Below, in pieces: positions 1 through 8,599 of a DNA stretch of 64,000 bases. The notes below the pieces were generated by a model. It made no database searches. It was not told where the DNA came from and was given only the letters and a program-made list of their open reading frames with translations. Made by a program: the position numbers and the translations under genes. The stretch spans positions 1 to 64,000 of the forward strand of contig CAWHNT010000011.1 in NCBI GenBank assembly GCA_963830775.1, in the 5' to 3' direction. Every line of letters starts with the position of its first letter. The stretch's first letter is position 1. The stretch comes from CAWHNT01 sp963830775. GTDB lineage: Bacteria; Pseudomonadota; Alphaproteobacteria; Geminicoccales; Geminicoccaceae.

Positions 1-343
1 TTCGGGACCAGCAGCGGCTCGACCTAGACTGGATCAGCAGGGCGCAAGCGGGCTCGGCACTCCGATGCTCTATCCTGGCACCCCGGCCCGATGCTCTATC
101 CCGGCAGCCCTGCTCTTCTCAGTCCGCAGCTGATTTTCCAGTTTTTGCGAGCCAACCAGGAAACACCCGTTGCGGCGGGATAACCACAGCTTCCCGGCGC
201 TATGGCGAGGGGGAAAGAAGCGTTGAGATGTGGGACTTGTAGTCGTTGTTGATCTATTCACCCCCTCTGCAGGAGAACTGTGTCGTAAATCGCCCTAGAG
301 GCTGTTATGGACCTCTGAGGGGGTGAGGCTCAGATGAACGGGC
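1..343. other. Intergenic region with short direct repeat, left flank of IS5 remnant
   Basis: No convincing gene is visible. An 18-base unit beginning CGATGCTCTATCC is repeated at 63-80 and 89-106 with one mismatch (26-base period). A palindrome-like AGAGGCT...CCTCT stretch near 297-320 probably belongs to the left end of the IS5-type element that follows. Short open frames here lack codon bias and family resemblance. Confidence 0.4.
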
Positions 344-1008
344 ATGAGCATTGCCCGCAAGCCGTACCCGTCCGATGTTTCCGATGATGAGTGGGCGCTG
401 GTAGCACCCTATCTGACGCTGTTGTCTGAAGCTGCCGGCCAGCGCGAGCACCCGTTGCGCGAGGTGTTCAACGGTCTGCGCTACATCGTCAAGACCGGCG
501 CGCCCTGGCGCTGGATGCCGCACGACCTGCCACCGTGGGCGGCCGTCTACCAGCAGGCCCAGCGCTGGCTGGCGGCCGGCTGCTTTGATGCCCTGGCCGA
601 GGACCTGCGTGGCGTGCTGCGGCTGGCCGCAGGCCGCAAGGCGCAGCCGAGTGCTGTGATCTTGGACAGCCGGACCTTGCGCTCCTCGCCCGAGAGCGGC
701 GAGCGGGCCGGCTACGATGGCGCCAAGCGCAAGAAGGGCTCCAAGCTGCACCTGGCGGTGGACACGCTGGGCCACCTGCTGGCCCTGCATGTGACGCCTG
801 CCAGTGCCGGCGACCGTGCCGAGGTCGGACGGATGGCCGAGGCAGTGCAGGAGGCTACCGGGACAAGCGTGGAGCTGGCCTATGTCGACCAGGGATATGA
901 CGGCAGGAAGTCGGCCGAAGCGGCGCGCGAGCATGGCATCGAGCTTGAGGTTGTGAAACTGCCCGAGGCCAAGCGCGGCTTCGTGCTGCTGCCAAGGCGC
1001 TGGGTGGT
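344..1008 (+). pseudogene. Truncated IS5-family (IS1031-like) transposase
   Basis: The protein begins like DUF4096-type IS5 transposases: an N-terminal SDxEW motif, the phrase GAPWRWMP, then DDE-domain aspartates in VILDSRTL and YVDQGYDG. Similarity stops after LPRRWVV, just before the place where relatives carry the ERSFAW motif with the catalytic Glu. The frame then runs about 27 unrelated residues to a stop near 1093. It therefore has both Asp residues but no Glu, and the 3' inverted repeat is missing. It is a dead 3'-truncated copy, and the junction near 1008 marks a recombination or insertion breakpoint next to the small operon on the other strand. Confidence 0.85.
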
Positions 1009-1204
1009 CGGAATCGCGTTTTGGAGCCGTCAGCTGTCAAAGCGACACCGAGCGACCCAGCAAAAGTATACCCCAGGGATAGAGACGACATAGCAGCTAA
1101 GTCGGGCGGAACCCGCGCAATCTTTCTCGGGCCCGTTCTCAGGGCTGAAAATACAAGTGAGAATACATCTTGAAAACCAGCCAATGATGCCGCCGCTCCG
1201 GACA

Positions 1205-1228
1205 CGGAGTATCCACCGGAATACTCCG
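1205..1228 (-). terminator. Hairpin after the small minus-strand operon
   Basis: Arms CGGAGTAT (1205-1212) and ATACTCCG (1221-1228) pair perfectly over an 8-base loop. The hairpin lies 14 bases past the stop of the last gene of the minus-strand operon. There is no strong U tract, so it could act as a Rho-independent-like end or a 3' stabiliser. Confidence 0.45.
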
Positions 1229-1241
1229 GAACGATGCGGTA

Positions 1242-1436
1242 TTAGCATACATCAACGCCAAAATCGGAAGCATATTCTAAGAATTCATCATGGAGCTTAC
1301 GAGCCATGCTCTGAGCGGATAACAACGTAACTTCTAGGGAGAAATCGTTTGGGCGCGCGGCGAATTCCCGCTCAACCCCGGCAGTAGCAGCTTCAGCTCT
1401 GCGCAGTCGATCAAGAAGTGATCCGAAGTCCGACAT
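1242..1436 (-). CDS. Small hypothetical protein (64 aa), last gene of DUF6932-type operon
   Basis: The ATG at 1436 is chosen because GGAGAG lies just upstream; a longer reading would start at an in-frame TTG. The product is a short, probably all-helical, charged protein (MSDFGSLLDRL...), with no signal peptide, membrane segment or motif I recognise. It starts about 50 bases after the DUF6932-like gene ends, so the two are probably co-transcribed. The pairing of a nucleotidyltransferase-fold protein with a tiny helical partner resembles toxin-antitoxin organisation, but that is inference only. Confidence 0.55.
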   Translation of the reverse strand: MSDFGSLLDRLRRAEAATAGVEREFAARPNDFSLEVTLLSAQSMARKLHDEFLEYASDFGVDVC

Positions 1437-1487
1437 CGTTCTCTCCAACGCGGATCACCGCAAAGCCCTTACACCAGCGTCCTCTGG

Positions 1488-1936
1488 CTACTCCCCAGTA
1501 TCGTGCCAGTATTCCCAGCGACCTTCGTCCATTCTCCTACTTGGATGCCCAATGGGAAAGTTGACGACTACATAGCTGTCTAGCCTCGGATGAAAATCCA
1601 TTCTCGCAATAGTCCTTATCAAATCCATCCTCTGTCTGTCAAGGACGCTCTGTCTCTGAGAGAACAACTCCATAGGTAAAAATCATCTTTGACAGTAAGG
1701 TCGATATCGTCGGGATCATGTTTTTCTGATAGGAAGCTTCCATCAACCCAAATATCGCAAGGTATCTCGTGCGCGGTTAAGGCTGCAAAAAGCTCGCTCA
1801 GCGCTCGGAAGAGAACCTCCCTTGTCGGGGAGCCAACGAATGGCTCAACGCACAAGTCGCGCAGCTGCGGAAGCGTGAATGTATGCCGGCCGGGCGCCAG
1901 AAGAGGAGCGAACTCGGGTTTGTTAGCCCCCGCCAT
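1488..1936 (-). pseudogene. DUF6932-like nucleotidyltransferase-fold protein, single-base frameshift
   Basis: The N-terminal half reads MAGANKPEFAPLL... and contains WVDGSF followed by DPDDIDLTV, a Gly-Ser/Asp-x-Asp pattern typical of the nucleotidyltransferase-fold clan. The frame breaks at a run of five T near 1675; one extra T would join it to the downstream frame, which ends in GRWEYWHDTGE. With one base added the gene is exactly 150 codons. Its start overlaps the upstream KGG protein by 14 bases. No biochemical role is established for this family. Distant relatives include AbiEii-type toxins, so a defence or TA role is conceivable. Homopolymer position makes sequencing error plausible. 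Confidence 0.6.
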
Positions 1937-2168
1937 CCTTATTCGCGTAACGAGCTTGGGCGGCTACCTTTGCGATCTCTGACCGTCGCTCGGGTGACAG
2001 CTTCTCGGCCCGCGCTTTGCCCCCCTTCAATCCACCAAGCCTGCCCAACTCGGAGGCGGCTTGGTTTGTTCCGTCGTCCTTCCGATCCTCTACCTGACCA
2101 GTGGCGATCTCGACAATGAGCTTGCCGAGCTGGAGCGGGTCGCAGGGTGCTTCTTGCGGGTGATCGTC
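1923..2168 (-). CDS. KGG-motif small basic protein (start uncertain)
   Basis: A minus-strand frame not opened by ATG encodes about 81 residues: an N-terminal segment LGKLIVEIATGQ, then GGLKGGKARAEKL, then SPERRSEIAKVAAQAR, ending KDGGG. This layout matches a widespread small alphaproteobacterial family often labelled histone H1-like or RNA-binding, whose members usually start Met-Ala-(Lys/Arg). The frame has an in-frame stop two codons upstream of the given 5' end and no ATG/GTG before the conserved part. Either the start is lost or a frameshift moves it onto the ATG at 2170 in another frame. It overlaps the DUF6932-like gene by 14 bases and would lead the operon. Confidence 0.5.
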   Translation of the reverse strand, partial: DDHPQEAPCDPLQLGKLIVEIATGQVEDRKDDGTNQAASELGRLGGLKGGKARAEKLSPERRSEIAKVAAQARYANKDGGG

Positions 2169-2283
2169 ATGCGCCTAGTATGGGACCGGGCGGCCGGTTG
2201 CGCCATGCAGCAAGATATTCAGGCAAATTCGAACCGACCCAACCCCTCGCCCGCGCCAACTGAAGTGGCTGGACAAGCCATCG

Positions 2284-3177
2284 TCAGAAGACCGGCTCCA
2301 CCTCCAGCCCGAGTTCCGCGCTCAGCCACTTCGTGAACAGGCGCAGGCTGTGGCGTTGGCGGGTGCTGCGGGGGAAGACGAGGTGGTGGCCGACATAGCG
2401 GACGTCGTGGGCGATGCCGGCGAGGGGGCGGACGAGGCGGCCGTTGGCGAGCTCGCGTTCGGCCAGGCGGGTCGATTCGAGGGCGACGCCCAGGCAGTCC
2501 GCGGCAGCCGCGATGGCGAGGAAGCTGCGGTCGAAGCGGGTGCCTTGCGGGCGCGGGGCCGGCAGGCCGTTGCGGGCGAACCAGGTGGGCCAGCGGATCT
2601 GCTTGTTGTCGCTCTCGATCAGCACGTGGTCGCAGAGGTCCGTGGGCGTGGCGATCGTCCGTGCCAGGTCCGGTGCGCAGAGCGGGGCCACGGTCTCCTC
2701 GCCCAGCGGGATGACGGTGAGGCCCTCCTGGCGCGGCATGCCGTAGACGATGTCGGCGTCGAACTCCTCGTTGCCGAAGCGCGTGTAGTCGGTGCCGGCC
2801 GCCAGCCTGATCTCGATCCCCGGATGGTCGCGCAGGAACCGGGCGAGGCGCGGCGTCAGCCACTGGGCCGCGAAGCTGGGCGCGCAGTGCAGCCTGAGGA
2901 GATGGGGTGCGCGGGTCGAGACGACCTCCAGCCCCCGGCGCAGCTCCTCGAAGGCGCGGCCCACATGCCGCATCAGCGCCTCGCCCTCGGGGCTGAGGCG
3001 CACGAGCCGGCCCTCGCGCTCGAACAGGCGCGCCCCCAGCGTGCGCTCCAGCTTGCGGATCGCGTGGCTCACCGCACTGGGCGAGAGGGCGATCTCGTCG
3101 GCCGCGGTGCGGAAGGATCCGGTGCGGCCGGCCGCCTCGAAAGCTCGCAGGAGCGAGAGCGGCGTCTGGTTCAGCAT
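2284..3177 (-). CDS. LysR-family transcriptional regulator (GcvA-like)
   Basis: The N-terminal winged HTH (about residues 4-64) shows the LysR pattern: TPLSLLRAFEAAGRTGSF, AADEIALSPSAVSHAI, then LGARLFERE. A substrate-binding domain follows with FAAQWLTPRL and VYGMPRQEG, typical of the GcvA/AmpR subgroup. ATG 3177 is chosen because it precedes the conserved start MLNQTPLSLL; ATG 3201 is an alternative. A still longer reading would start inside the adjacent IS30 and is unlikely. The gene diverges from the sugar operon at 4731, which is its likely target. The IS30 at 3220 now lies 43 bases upstream of the start and separates the regulator from that operon, so autoregulation and control may be broken. 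Confidence 0.88.
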   Translation of the reverse strand: MLNQTPLSLLRAFEAAGRTGSFRTAADEIALSPSAVSHAIRKLERTLGARLFEREGRLVRLSPEGEALMRHVGRAFEELRRGLEVVSTRAPHLLRLHCAPSFAAQWLTPRLARFLRDHPGIEIRLAAGTDYTRFGNEEFDADIVYGMPRQEGLTVIPLGEETVAPLCAPDLARTIATPTDLCDHVLIESDNKQIRWPTWFARNGLPAPRPQGTRFDRSFLAIAAAADCLGVALESTRLAERELANGRLVRPLAGIAHDVRYVGHHLVFPRSTRQRHSLRLFTKWLSAELGLEVEPVF

Positions 3178-3219
3178 GATCGCCAGATGAACCAGATTCA
3201 TCGATCGGCGTAAAAGGGT

Positions 3220-4665
3220 GGAATCAAATGGTCGTTGCAACACCATGGCGGAGGGGTTGCGATGAAGGCTCGGAAGCGGCGCTCGGGCCGGGCATTGCGA
3301 GGGGTGTTGCGGTCGCCGGGGCGGCCAGGGGTGGCGCGTCGCGAGGATCGGCGTCGGTTCTGGGCGGCGATTACGCTGGGTCTGGCAAGTGAGGAGGCCG
3401 CGGCCGGTGTAGGGGTGTCACCAGCGGTGGGGGCACGCTGGTTCCGGGAGGCAGGCGGGATGCCGCCATCGACGCTTGCGCCGTCGTCAAAGCCGTTATC
3501 GGGGCGGTATTTGTCGCTGGCGGAACGGGAGGAGATCGCGCTGTGGCGGGTGCAGGGCCATGGAGTGCGCGAGATCGCCCGCCGGCTGGGGCGGGCCGGA
3601 TCGACGATCTCCCGCGAGCTGCGGCGCAACGCTGCCACGCGCGGTGGCGACCTGGCGTATCGGGCCAGCACCGCGCAGTGGCATGCCGAGCGGGCGGCGC
3701 GCCGTCCGAAGCCGGCAAGGCTTGCTCTCAACGCGGCGCTGCGGACCTACGTGCAGGACCGGCTAGCCGGCGCGGTCGCTACCCCGGGCGGGGCCGCGGT
3801 CGCCGGGCCGGTCGTGCCCTGGAAGGGCCGCCGGCAGGGGCGTCGGCAGGATCGGCGCTGGGCCAGGGCGTGGAGCCCGCAGCAGATCGCCCAGCGGCTG
3901 CGGCGCGACTTCCCGGGCGACGAGACGATGCGCATCAGCCACGAGGCCATCTACCAGGCGCTTTACGTGCAAGGCCGAGGGGCGCTGCGCCGCGAGCTGA
4001 CCGCCTGTCTGCGGACTGGGCGGGCGCTGCGCGTGCCGCGGGCGCGCAGCTGCGGCCGGGGCAAGTCGTTCATCGCTCCGGAGATCATGATCAGCCAACG
4101 CCCGGCGGAGGCGGCCGATCGGGCGGTGCCGGGACACTGGGAGGGGGACCTCATCCTGGGGCTGGGCAGCTCGGCCATCGGCACCCTGGTGGAGCGCGCG
4201 ACGCGCTTCACGATGCTGCTTCACCTGCCGCGCATGGTGGGGCATGGCGACGCCCGCGAGAAGAACGGGCCCGCACTCGCCGGACATGGTGCTGAAGCGG
4301 TGCGCGACGCCATCGCGGGCATGATCACCACCCTGCCGGAGCAGCTCCGAAGGTCACTGACCTGGGATCAAGGGGCGGAGATGAGCCAGCACGCCCGGCT
4401 ACGGATCGACACTGGCGTGCAGGTCTACTTCTGCGATCCGCACAGTCCATGGCAGCGCGGCACGAACGAGAACACCAACGGGCTGCTGCGGCAGTACTTC
4501 CCCAAAGGCACCGACCTGAGCACACACAGCGCGGACGCGCTCGCAGCCGTCGCTGCGACGCTCAATGCCAGACCGCGAAAGACCCTTGGCTGGAGAACAC
4601 CCGCCGAAGCCTTTGACGAGGTGCTACGATCGACGCCGGCAAGCGTTGCGACGACCCCTTGACCC
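3220..4665 (+). mobile_element. IS30-family insertion sequence, apparently complete
   Basis: Imperfect terminal inverted repeats are visible. The left end at 3220-3244 reads GGAATCAAATGGTCGTTGCA and the right end, reverse-complemented from 4665, reads GGGTCAAGGGGTCGTCGCAA; they share TCAA, GGTCGTYGCAAC. A single transposase fills the element. It lies in the divergent promoter region between the LysR gene and the SDR/transketolase operon. Confidence 0.8.
3262..4662 (+). CDS. IS30-family transposase
   Basis: ATG 3262 follows a good GGAGGGG ribosome site. The 466-residue product has an N-terminal HTH region (LSLAEREEIALWR, then IARRLGRAGSTISREL at about 100-125), the IS30 SPQQIAQRL region, and a DDE catalytic core. 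That core has Asp in GHWEGDLI, Asp in LTWDQGAEM, and Glu in the C-terminal WQRGTNEN...GLLRQYFPKGTDL block. All three catalytic positions are present, the frame is unbroken and length is somewhat above the usual 380-440 because of a GR-rich insertion near residues 170-190. It is probably competent for transposition. Confidence 0.92.
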   Translation: MKARKRRSGRALRGVLRSPGRPGVARREDRRRFWAAITLGLASEEAAAGVGVSPAVGARWFREAGGMPPSTLAPSSKPLSGRYLSLAEREEIALWRVQGHGVREIARRLGRAGSTISRELRRNAATRGGDLAYRASTAQWHAERAARRPKPARLALNAALRTYVQDRLAGAVATPGGAAVAGPVVPWKGRRQGRRQDRRWARAWSPQQIAQRLRRDFPGDETMRISHEAIYQALYVQGRGALRRELTACLRTGRALRVPRARSCGRGKSFIAPEIMISQRPAEAADRAVPGHWEGDLILGLGSSAIGTLVERATRFTMLLHLPRMVGHGDAREKNGPALAGHGAEAVRDAIAGMITTLPEQLRRSLTWDQGAEMSQHARLRIDTGVQVYFCDPHSPWQRGTNENTNGLLRQYFPKGTDLSTHSADALAAVAATLNARPRKTLGWRTPAEAFDEVLRSTPASVATTP

Positions 4666-4730
4666 AGTGCGCTTGTGCCGAAGCCCTGGATGAAGAAGTT
4701 TCCGAGCACCAGAAGATCAGGGGGAAGCGC

Positions 4731-5483
4731 ATGCTTCTGAGCAGCAAGGTTGCCGTCATTTCCGGTGCCGCGAGCCGGCGCGGGATCGGGCTCGCCACGG
4801 CACGGATGTTCGCCCAGCACGGCGCCAGGGTCGCCATTCTCGACCTGGACGGGGCCGGCGCCCAGAGCGCTGCCGCCGAGCTGGGGCCCGAGCATCGCGG
4901 CTTCGCCTGCGACGTGACGGACCCGGCGAGCTGCAAGGCGGCGGCCGGGCAGGTGCTCGAGGCCATGGGCCAGGTCGACATCCTGCTCAACAATGCCGGC
5001 GTCACCCAGCCGGTGAAGATCATGGAGATCACCGGCCAGGACTGGGACCGGATCATCGACGTCAATCTCAGCGGCGTCCTTTACCTGAGCCAGGCCTTCA
5101 TCCCGCACATGCGCGAGCGCAAGGCGGGCTCGATCGTGTGCATGTCCTCGGTCTCGGCCCAGCGCGGCGGCGGCATCTTCGGCGGGCCGCATTACTCGGC
5201 CGCCAAGGCGGGCGTGCTGGGCTTGGCCAAGGCCATGGCCCGCGAGCTCGGGCCGGACGGCATCCGGGTCAACTGCGTGACCCCGGGCCTGATCCAGACC
5301 GACATCACCGGCGGCAAGCTCACCGACGAGATGCGCCGCGACGTCCTGAAGGGCATCCCGCTGAACCGGCTGGGCGACGCCAGCGACGTGGCCGGGGCCT
5401 ACCTTTTCCTCGCCTCCGACCTCTCCGCCTACATCACGGGCGCCGTGATCGACGTGAACGGCGGCATGCTGATCCACGGCTGA
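4731..5483 (+). CDS. SDR-family NAD(P)-dependent oxidoreductase
   Basis: A 250-residue classical short-chain dehydrogenase. The Rossmann cofactor motif is in the N-terminus (ISGAASRRGIGLATA), NNAG is near residue 88, and the catalytic Ser-Tyr-Lys set is present (SSVSAQRGG, then YSAAKAG). Asp in the ILDLDG segment after beta-2 favours NAD over NADP. ATG 4731 is preceded by AGGGGGAA; an upstream in-frame start at 4659 would overlap the IS30 end and is rejected. It is the first gene of a same-strand operon with a split transketolase 22 bases downstream, so it probably oxidises a polyol, sugar or sugar acid before C-C cleavage. Substrate cannot be read from the sequence. Confidence 0.9.
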   Translation: MLLSSKVAVISGAASRRGIGLATARMFAQHGARVAILDLDGAGAQSAAAELGPEHRGFACDVTDPASCKAAAGQVLEAMGQVDILLNNAGVTQPVKIMEITGQDWDRIIDVNLSGVLYLSQAFIPHMRERKAGSIVCMSSVSAQRGGGIFGGPHYSAAKAGVLGLAKAMARELGPDGIRVNCVTPGLIQTDITGGKLTDEMRRDVLKGIPLNRLGDASDVAGAYLFLASDLSAYITGAVIDVNGGMLIHG

Positions 5484-5505
5484 GACCCGGCCGATCAGGG
5501 AGACA

Positions 5506-6369
5506 ATGATGGAAAGAGATCAGGCAGAGGCGACCCGCCTCTCCAACGTCTCGTTGCGGGAACGCGCCTACCGCATCCGGCGCAACGCGATCCGGATGGG
5601 TGAGGTGCAGGGGCAGGGCTACATCGCCCAGGCCCTGGGCATCGCCGACGTGCTGGCCGTGTCCTACTTCGGCGCCATGCGCTACCGGCCGGAGGAGCCC
5701 GAATGGGAGGAGCGCGACCGCTTCCTCCTCTCCTGCGGCCACTATGCGATAGCGCTCTATGCCGTGCTGATCGAGGCCGGGCTCCTGCCCGAGGAGGAGC
5801 TCGAGACCTACGGCAGCGACGACAGCCGGCTGCCGATGTCGGCCATGGCCTCCTACACCCCGGCGGTCGAGATCAGCGGCGGCTCCCTGGGCCACGGCCT
5901 GCCGCTCTCGATCGGCTTCGGCCTGGCGCTCAAGCGCAAGAAGTCGCCGGCCTTCGTCTACTGCCTGTTCTCCGACGGCGAGCTCGACGAGGGCTCGGTC
6001 TGGGAGGCGGCGATGTCGGCCGGGCACCACAAGCTCGACAACCTGATCGCCATCGTCGACGTCAACAACATGCAGGCCGACGGGCCCTCGACCCAGATGC
6101 TGGGCTTCGAGCCGCTGCTGCCCAAGTTCGAGGCCTTCGGCTGGTACGCCCAGCGGGTCGACGGCAACGACATCGACGCCGTGGCCCTGGCCTTCGACCG
6201 GGCCCGGGCCTTGCAGGAGCCCAAGCCGCGGATCGTCATCTGCGACACCAAGATGGCCAAGGGCGTGCCGTTCCTCGAGGTCCGCGAGCGGAGCCACTTC
6301 CTCCGCGTCGAGCGGGAGGAATGGCAGCAGGCGCTCGAAGTTCTCGATGCAGGGAGGCCCGCGGCATGA
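5506..6369 (+). CDS. Transketolase, N-terminal (thiamine-diphosphate binding) subunit
   Basis: A 287-residue protein equivalent to the first third of transketolase: GHYAIALYAVL, GGSLGHGLPLSIG, then the ThDP/metal motif SDGELDEGSVWEA ending in the conserved NN of DVNNMQADG. Half-size transketolases work as heteromers with a separate C-terminal subunit, which here overlaps it by four bases (ATGA). Its position between an SDR and a TRAP transporter, apart from pentose-phosphate genes, argues for a dedicated catabolic role. Known split transketolases include those acting on branched sugars such as apulose 4-phosphate, but no kinase is present here to supply a phosphorylated substrate. Confidence 0.92.
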   Translation: MMERDQAEATRLSNVSLRERAYRIRRNAIRMGEVQGQGYIAQALGIADVLAVSYFGAMRYRPEEPEWEERDRFLLSCGHYAIALYAVLIEAGLLPEEELETYGSDDSRLPMSAMASYTPAVEISGGSLGHGLPLSIGFGLALKRKKSPAFVYCLFSDGELDEGSVWEAAMSAGHHKLDNLIAIVDVNNMQADGPSTQMLGFEPLLPKFEAFGWYAQRVDGNDIDAVALAFDRARALQEPKPRIVICDTKMAKGVPFLEVRERSHFLRVEREEWQQALEVLDAGRPAA

Positions 6370-7406
6370 GGCCCAGCAAGCACGCCCGCACCGCAGTGCC
6401 CGAGCAGGGCGAGGGCGGCCAGTCGAAGAAGCCCAGGCTCACCACCTCGGCGATGATCGCGTCGCTGGCCGGAGCGGACCAGCGCACCAGGCCCGCCCCC
6501 TTCGGCCATGCGCTGGCCAAGCTGGCGGAGACCCGGCCCGAGATCGTCGGCCTCACGGCCGATCTCGGCAAGTACACGGATCTCCACATCTTCGCCCAGG
6601 CCCACCCCGACCGGTTCTACCAGATGGGGATGGCCGAGCAGCTGATGATGGCGACGGCCGCCGGCATGGCGCGCGAGGGCTTCATGCCCTTCGCCACCAC
6701 CTACGCCGTCTTCGCCGCGCGCCGGGCCTACGACTTCATCTGCCTCGACATCGCCGAGGAGAACCTGAACGTCAAAATCGCCTGCGCGCTGCCCGGCCTC
6801 ACCACCGGCTACGGGCCCAGCCACCAGGCGACCGAGGATCTCGCGATCTTCCGCGCCTGCCCGAACATGACCGTGGTCGACCCCTGCGATGCCCACGAGA
6901 TCGAGCAGGCGGTGCCGGCGATCGCGGCGCATCAGGGGCCGGTCTACATGCGCCTCCTGCGCGGCAACGTCCCGCTGCTGCTCGACGAGTACGATTACAC
7001 GTTCGAGCTCGGGAAGGCGAAGCTCCTGCGCGACGGCACCGACGTGCTCGTCATCTCGAGCGGCTTCATGACCATGCGGGCGCTGGAGACGCTGGATCTC
7101 CTCAAGGCCGACCGGGTCAGCGTCGGCGTCCTGCACGTGCCGACGATCAAGCCGCTGGACCAGGAGACGATCCTGAAGGAGGCGGGGCGCACCGGCCGCA
7201 TGGTCGTCGTGGCCGAGAACCACACCATCGTGGGCGGTCTGGGCGAGGCGGTGGCGGGCCTGCTGCTGCGCTCGGGCGTGACGCCGACATTCCGGCAGAT
7301 CGGCCTGCCGGACGAGTTCCTGGACGCGGGTGCCTTGCCCACGCTGCACGACCGCTACGGCATCTCGGCGGCAGCGATGGCGCAGAGCATCAAGGGCTGG
7401 CTCTGA
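6366..7406 (+). CDS. Transketolase, C-terminal (pyrimidine-binding) subunit
   Basis: The 346-residue partner of the upstream gene carries the pyrimidine-binding domain (LTADLGKYTDLH; FYQMGMAEQLMM with the conserved activating Glu; MPFATTYAVFAARRAYDFI) and the C-terminal transketolase domain (DVLVISSGFM, VVVAENHTIVGGLGEAV). Its ATG overlaps the stop of the N-terminal subunit, implying translational coupling and a stoichiometric heteromer. An N-terminal extension of about 35 residues (rich in Lys, Gln, Gly) precedes the usual start, and an internal Met may be the true start. The following TRAP-binding-protein gene begins 29 bases downstream. Confidence 0.92.
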   Translation: MRPSKHARTAVPEQGEGGQSKKPRLTTSAMIASLAGADQRTRPAPFGHALAKLAETRPEIVGLTADLGKYTDLHIFAQAHPDRFYQMGMAEQLMMATAAGMAREGFMPFATTYAVFAARRAYDFICLDIAEENLNVKIACALPGLTTGYGPSHQATEDLAIFRACPNMTVVDPCDAHEIEQAVPAIAAHQGPVYMRLLRGNVPLLLDEYDYTFELGKAKLLRDGTDVLVISSGFMTMRALETLDLLKADRVSVGVLHVPTIKPLDQETILKEAGRTGRMVVVAENHTIVGGLGEAVAGLLLRSGVTPTFRQIGLPDEFLDAGALPTLHDRYGISAAAMAQSIKGWL

Positions 7407-7435
7407 AGCATTCCGTTCAATCAGGGAGAGGTAGG

Positions 7436-8428
7436 ATGAAGATCTCGGGATTGATGTTCGCGGGCCTGCTGACGATCGCGGCAGTTGCCCCAGCACTTGG
7501 CCAGGAGGTCAAGCTCACGCTGAGCCACAACGCGGCACCGGGCAACCCGAAGGACGAGGGCTCGAAGCATTTCGCGGCCTGTGCTGCGGAGAAGAGCGGC
7601 GGCCGGATCGAGGTCCAGGTCGCCGGCAGCGCCACGCTGGGCGACGACGCCGCCAGCATCACGGGCCTGCGCACGGGCTCGATCGACATGTCGGCCAACT
7701 CGCAAGGGCCCATCTCGGCCGCCGTGCCCGAGTTCAGCGCGCTGGGCATGCCCTATCTCTTCACGTCTTCCGAGCACGCCTGGAAGGTGCTGGACGGCCC
7801 GATCGGCGAGGAGCTGGCGAAGAAGGCCGAGGCCAAAGGCATGATCCTGCTGGGGATCATGGACAACGGCATCCGCCACACCTCGAACAACAAGCATCCC
7901 ATCAACACGCCTGCGGACGTGGCCGGGCTCAAGATCCGCACCCCGCCGGACCCGGCGACGGTGGCGATCTTCAAGGCACTCGGTGCCGACCCGCAGCCGC
8001 TCAAGTTCTCCGAGCTCTACATGGCCCTGCAGCAGGGTGTCGTGGACGGGCAGGAGAACCCGCTCATGAACATCCACTCCTCCAAGCTCTACGAGGTGCA
8101 GAAGTTCATCTCGCTCACCGGCCACAAGTACGAGACGACGCCGTTCCTGTTCTCCAAGCGGAGCTGGGGCCGGCTGGAGGATGCGGACAAGCAGGTGATC
8201 CAGGCTTGTGCCAAGGACGCGGTCACCTTCCAGCGCAACATGGTGCTGGAGACCGAGAAGCGGCTGATGACCGAGATGCCGACACTCGGCGTGCAGATGA
8301 ACGAGGTCGACCGCGAGCCCTTCCGGGCGGCGACGATGTCCGTGCTGGACGAGGCCTACAAGAGCGACATCGGCGAGTTCGTCCGCGAGGTCGTGACCAA
8401 GGCCAACGAGACCCGCGGCCAGAGCTGA
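7436..8428 (+). CDS. dctP: TRAP transporter periplasmic substrate-binding protein (DctP family)
   Basis: The 330-residue protein starts with a Sec signal peptide (residues 1-22, cleavage after ALG). It has the DctP fold signatures: LTLSHNAAPGNPKDEG, ADVAGLKIRTPPDP with the conserved carboxylate-clamp Arg, and ALQQGVVDGQENP. TRAP binding proteins of this type take organic acids or sugar acids. GGGAGAGG precedes ATG 7436. It lies in the operon after the split transketolase, followed by an inverted repeat and the membrane subunits, the usual TRAP layout. The clamp Arg suggests the imported molecule has a carboxylate. Confidence 0.93.
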   Translation: MKISGLMFAGLLTIAAVAPALGQEVKLTLSHNAAPGNPKDEGSKHFAACAAEKSGGRIEVQVAGSATLGDDAASITGLRTGSIDMSANSQGPISAAVPEFSALGMPYLFTSSEHAWKVLDGPIGEELAKKAEAKGMILLGIMDNGIRHTSNNKHPINTPADVAGLKIRTPPDPATVAIFKALGADPQPLKFSELYMALQQGVVDGQENPLMNIHSSKLYEVQKFISLTGHKYETTPFLFSKRSWGRLEDADKQVIQACAKDAVTFQRNMVLETEKRLMTEMPTLGVQMNEVDREPFRAATMSVLDEAYKSDIGEFVREVVTKANETRGQS

Positions 8429-8449
8429 CCTCTGCAGCATCGATCCATC

Positions 8450-8475
8450 GCGAGGGTGCCGGCCGGCATCCTCGC
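8450..8475 (+). promoter_or_regulatory. Intra-operon RNA hairpin between dctP and dctQ
   Basis: A near-perfect inverted repeat, GCGAGGGTGCCGG against CCGGCATCCTCGC (one G-T wobble), sits 22 bases after the dctP stop in a 171-base gap. Hairpins at this place in transporter operons often protect the upstream mRNA from 3' exonucleases, giving excess binding protein over membrane subunits. That role is inferred from position. Confidence 0.55.
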
Positions 8476-8599
8476 AGCGGAGCCGCAGGCGCCGGCAAGG
8501 CCCTGCCAATGCCGGACGACGAGCCGGCGCCGCCTCGAGCACGAGGCCGGAACAGTGATCAGGGAGGCTGACGCCTGTCGCCTCCACTAAGGAGGGAAC

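Noticed and set aside
70..261. Small minus-strand ORF of 63 codons
   Set aside because: No ribosome site, family resemblance or codon bias.
2350..3213. Long + strand open frame opposite the LysR gene
   Set aside because: Composition is that of an antisense shadow in GC-rich DNA; the minus strand has a complete LysR family match.
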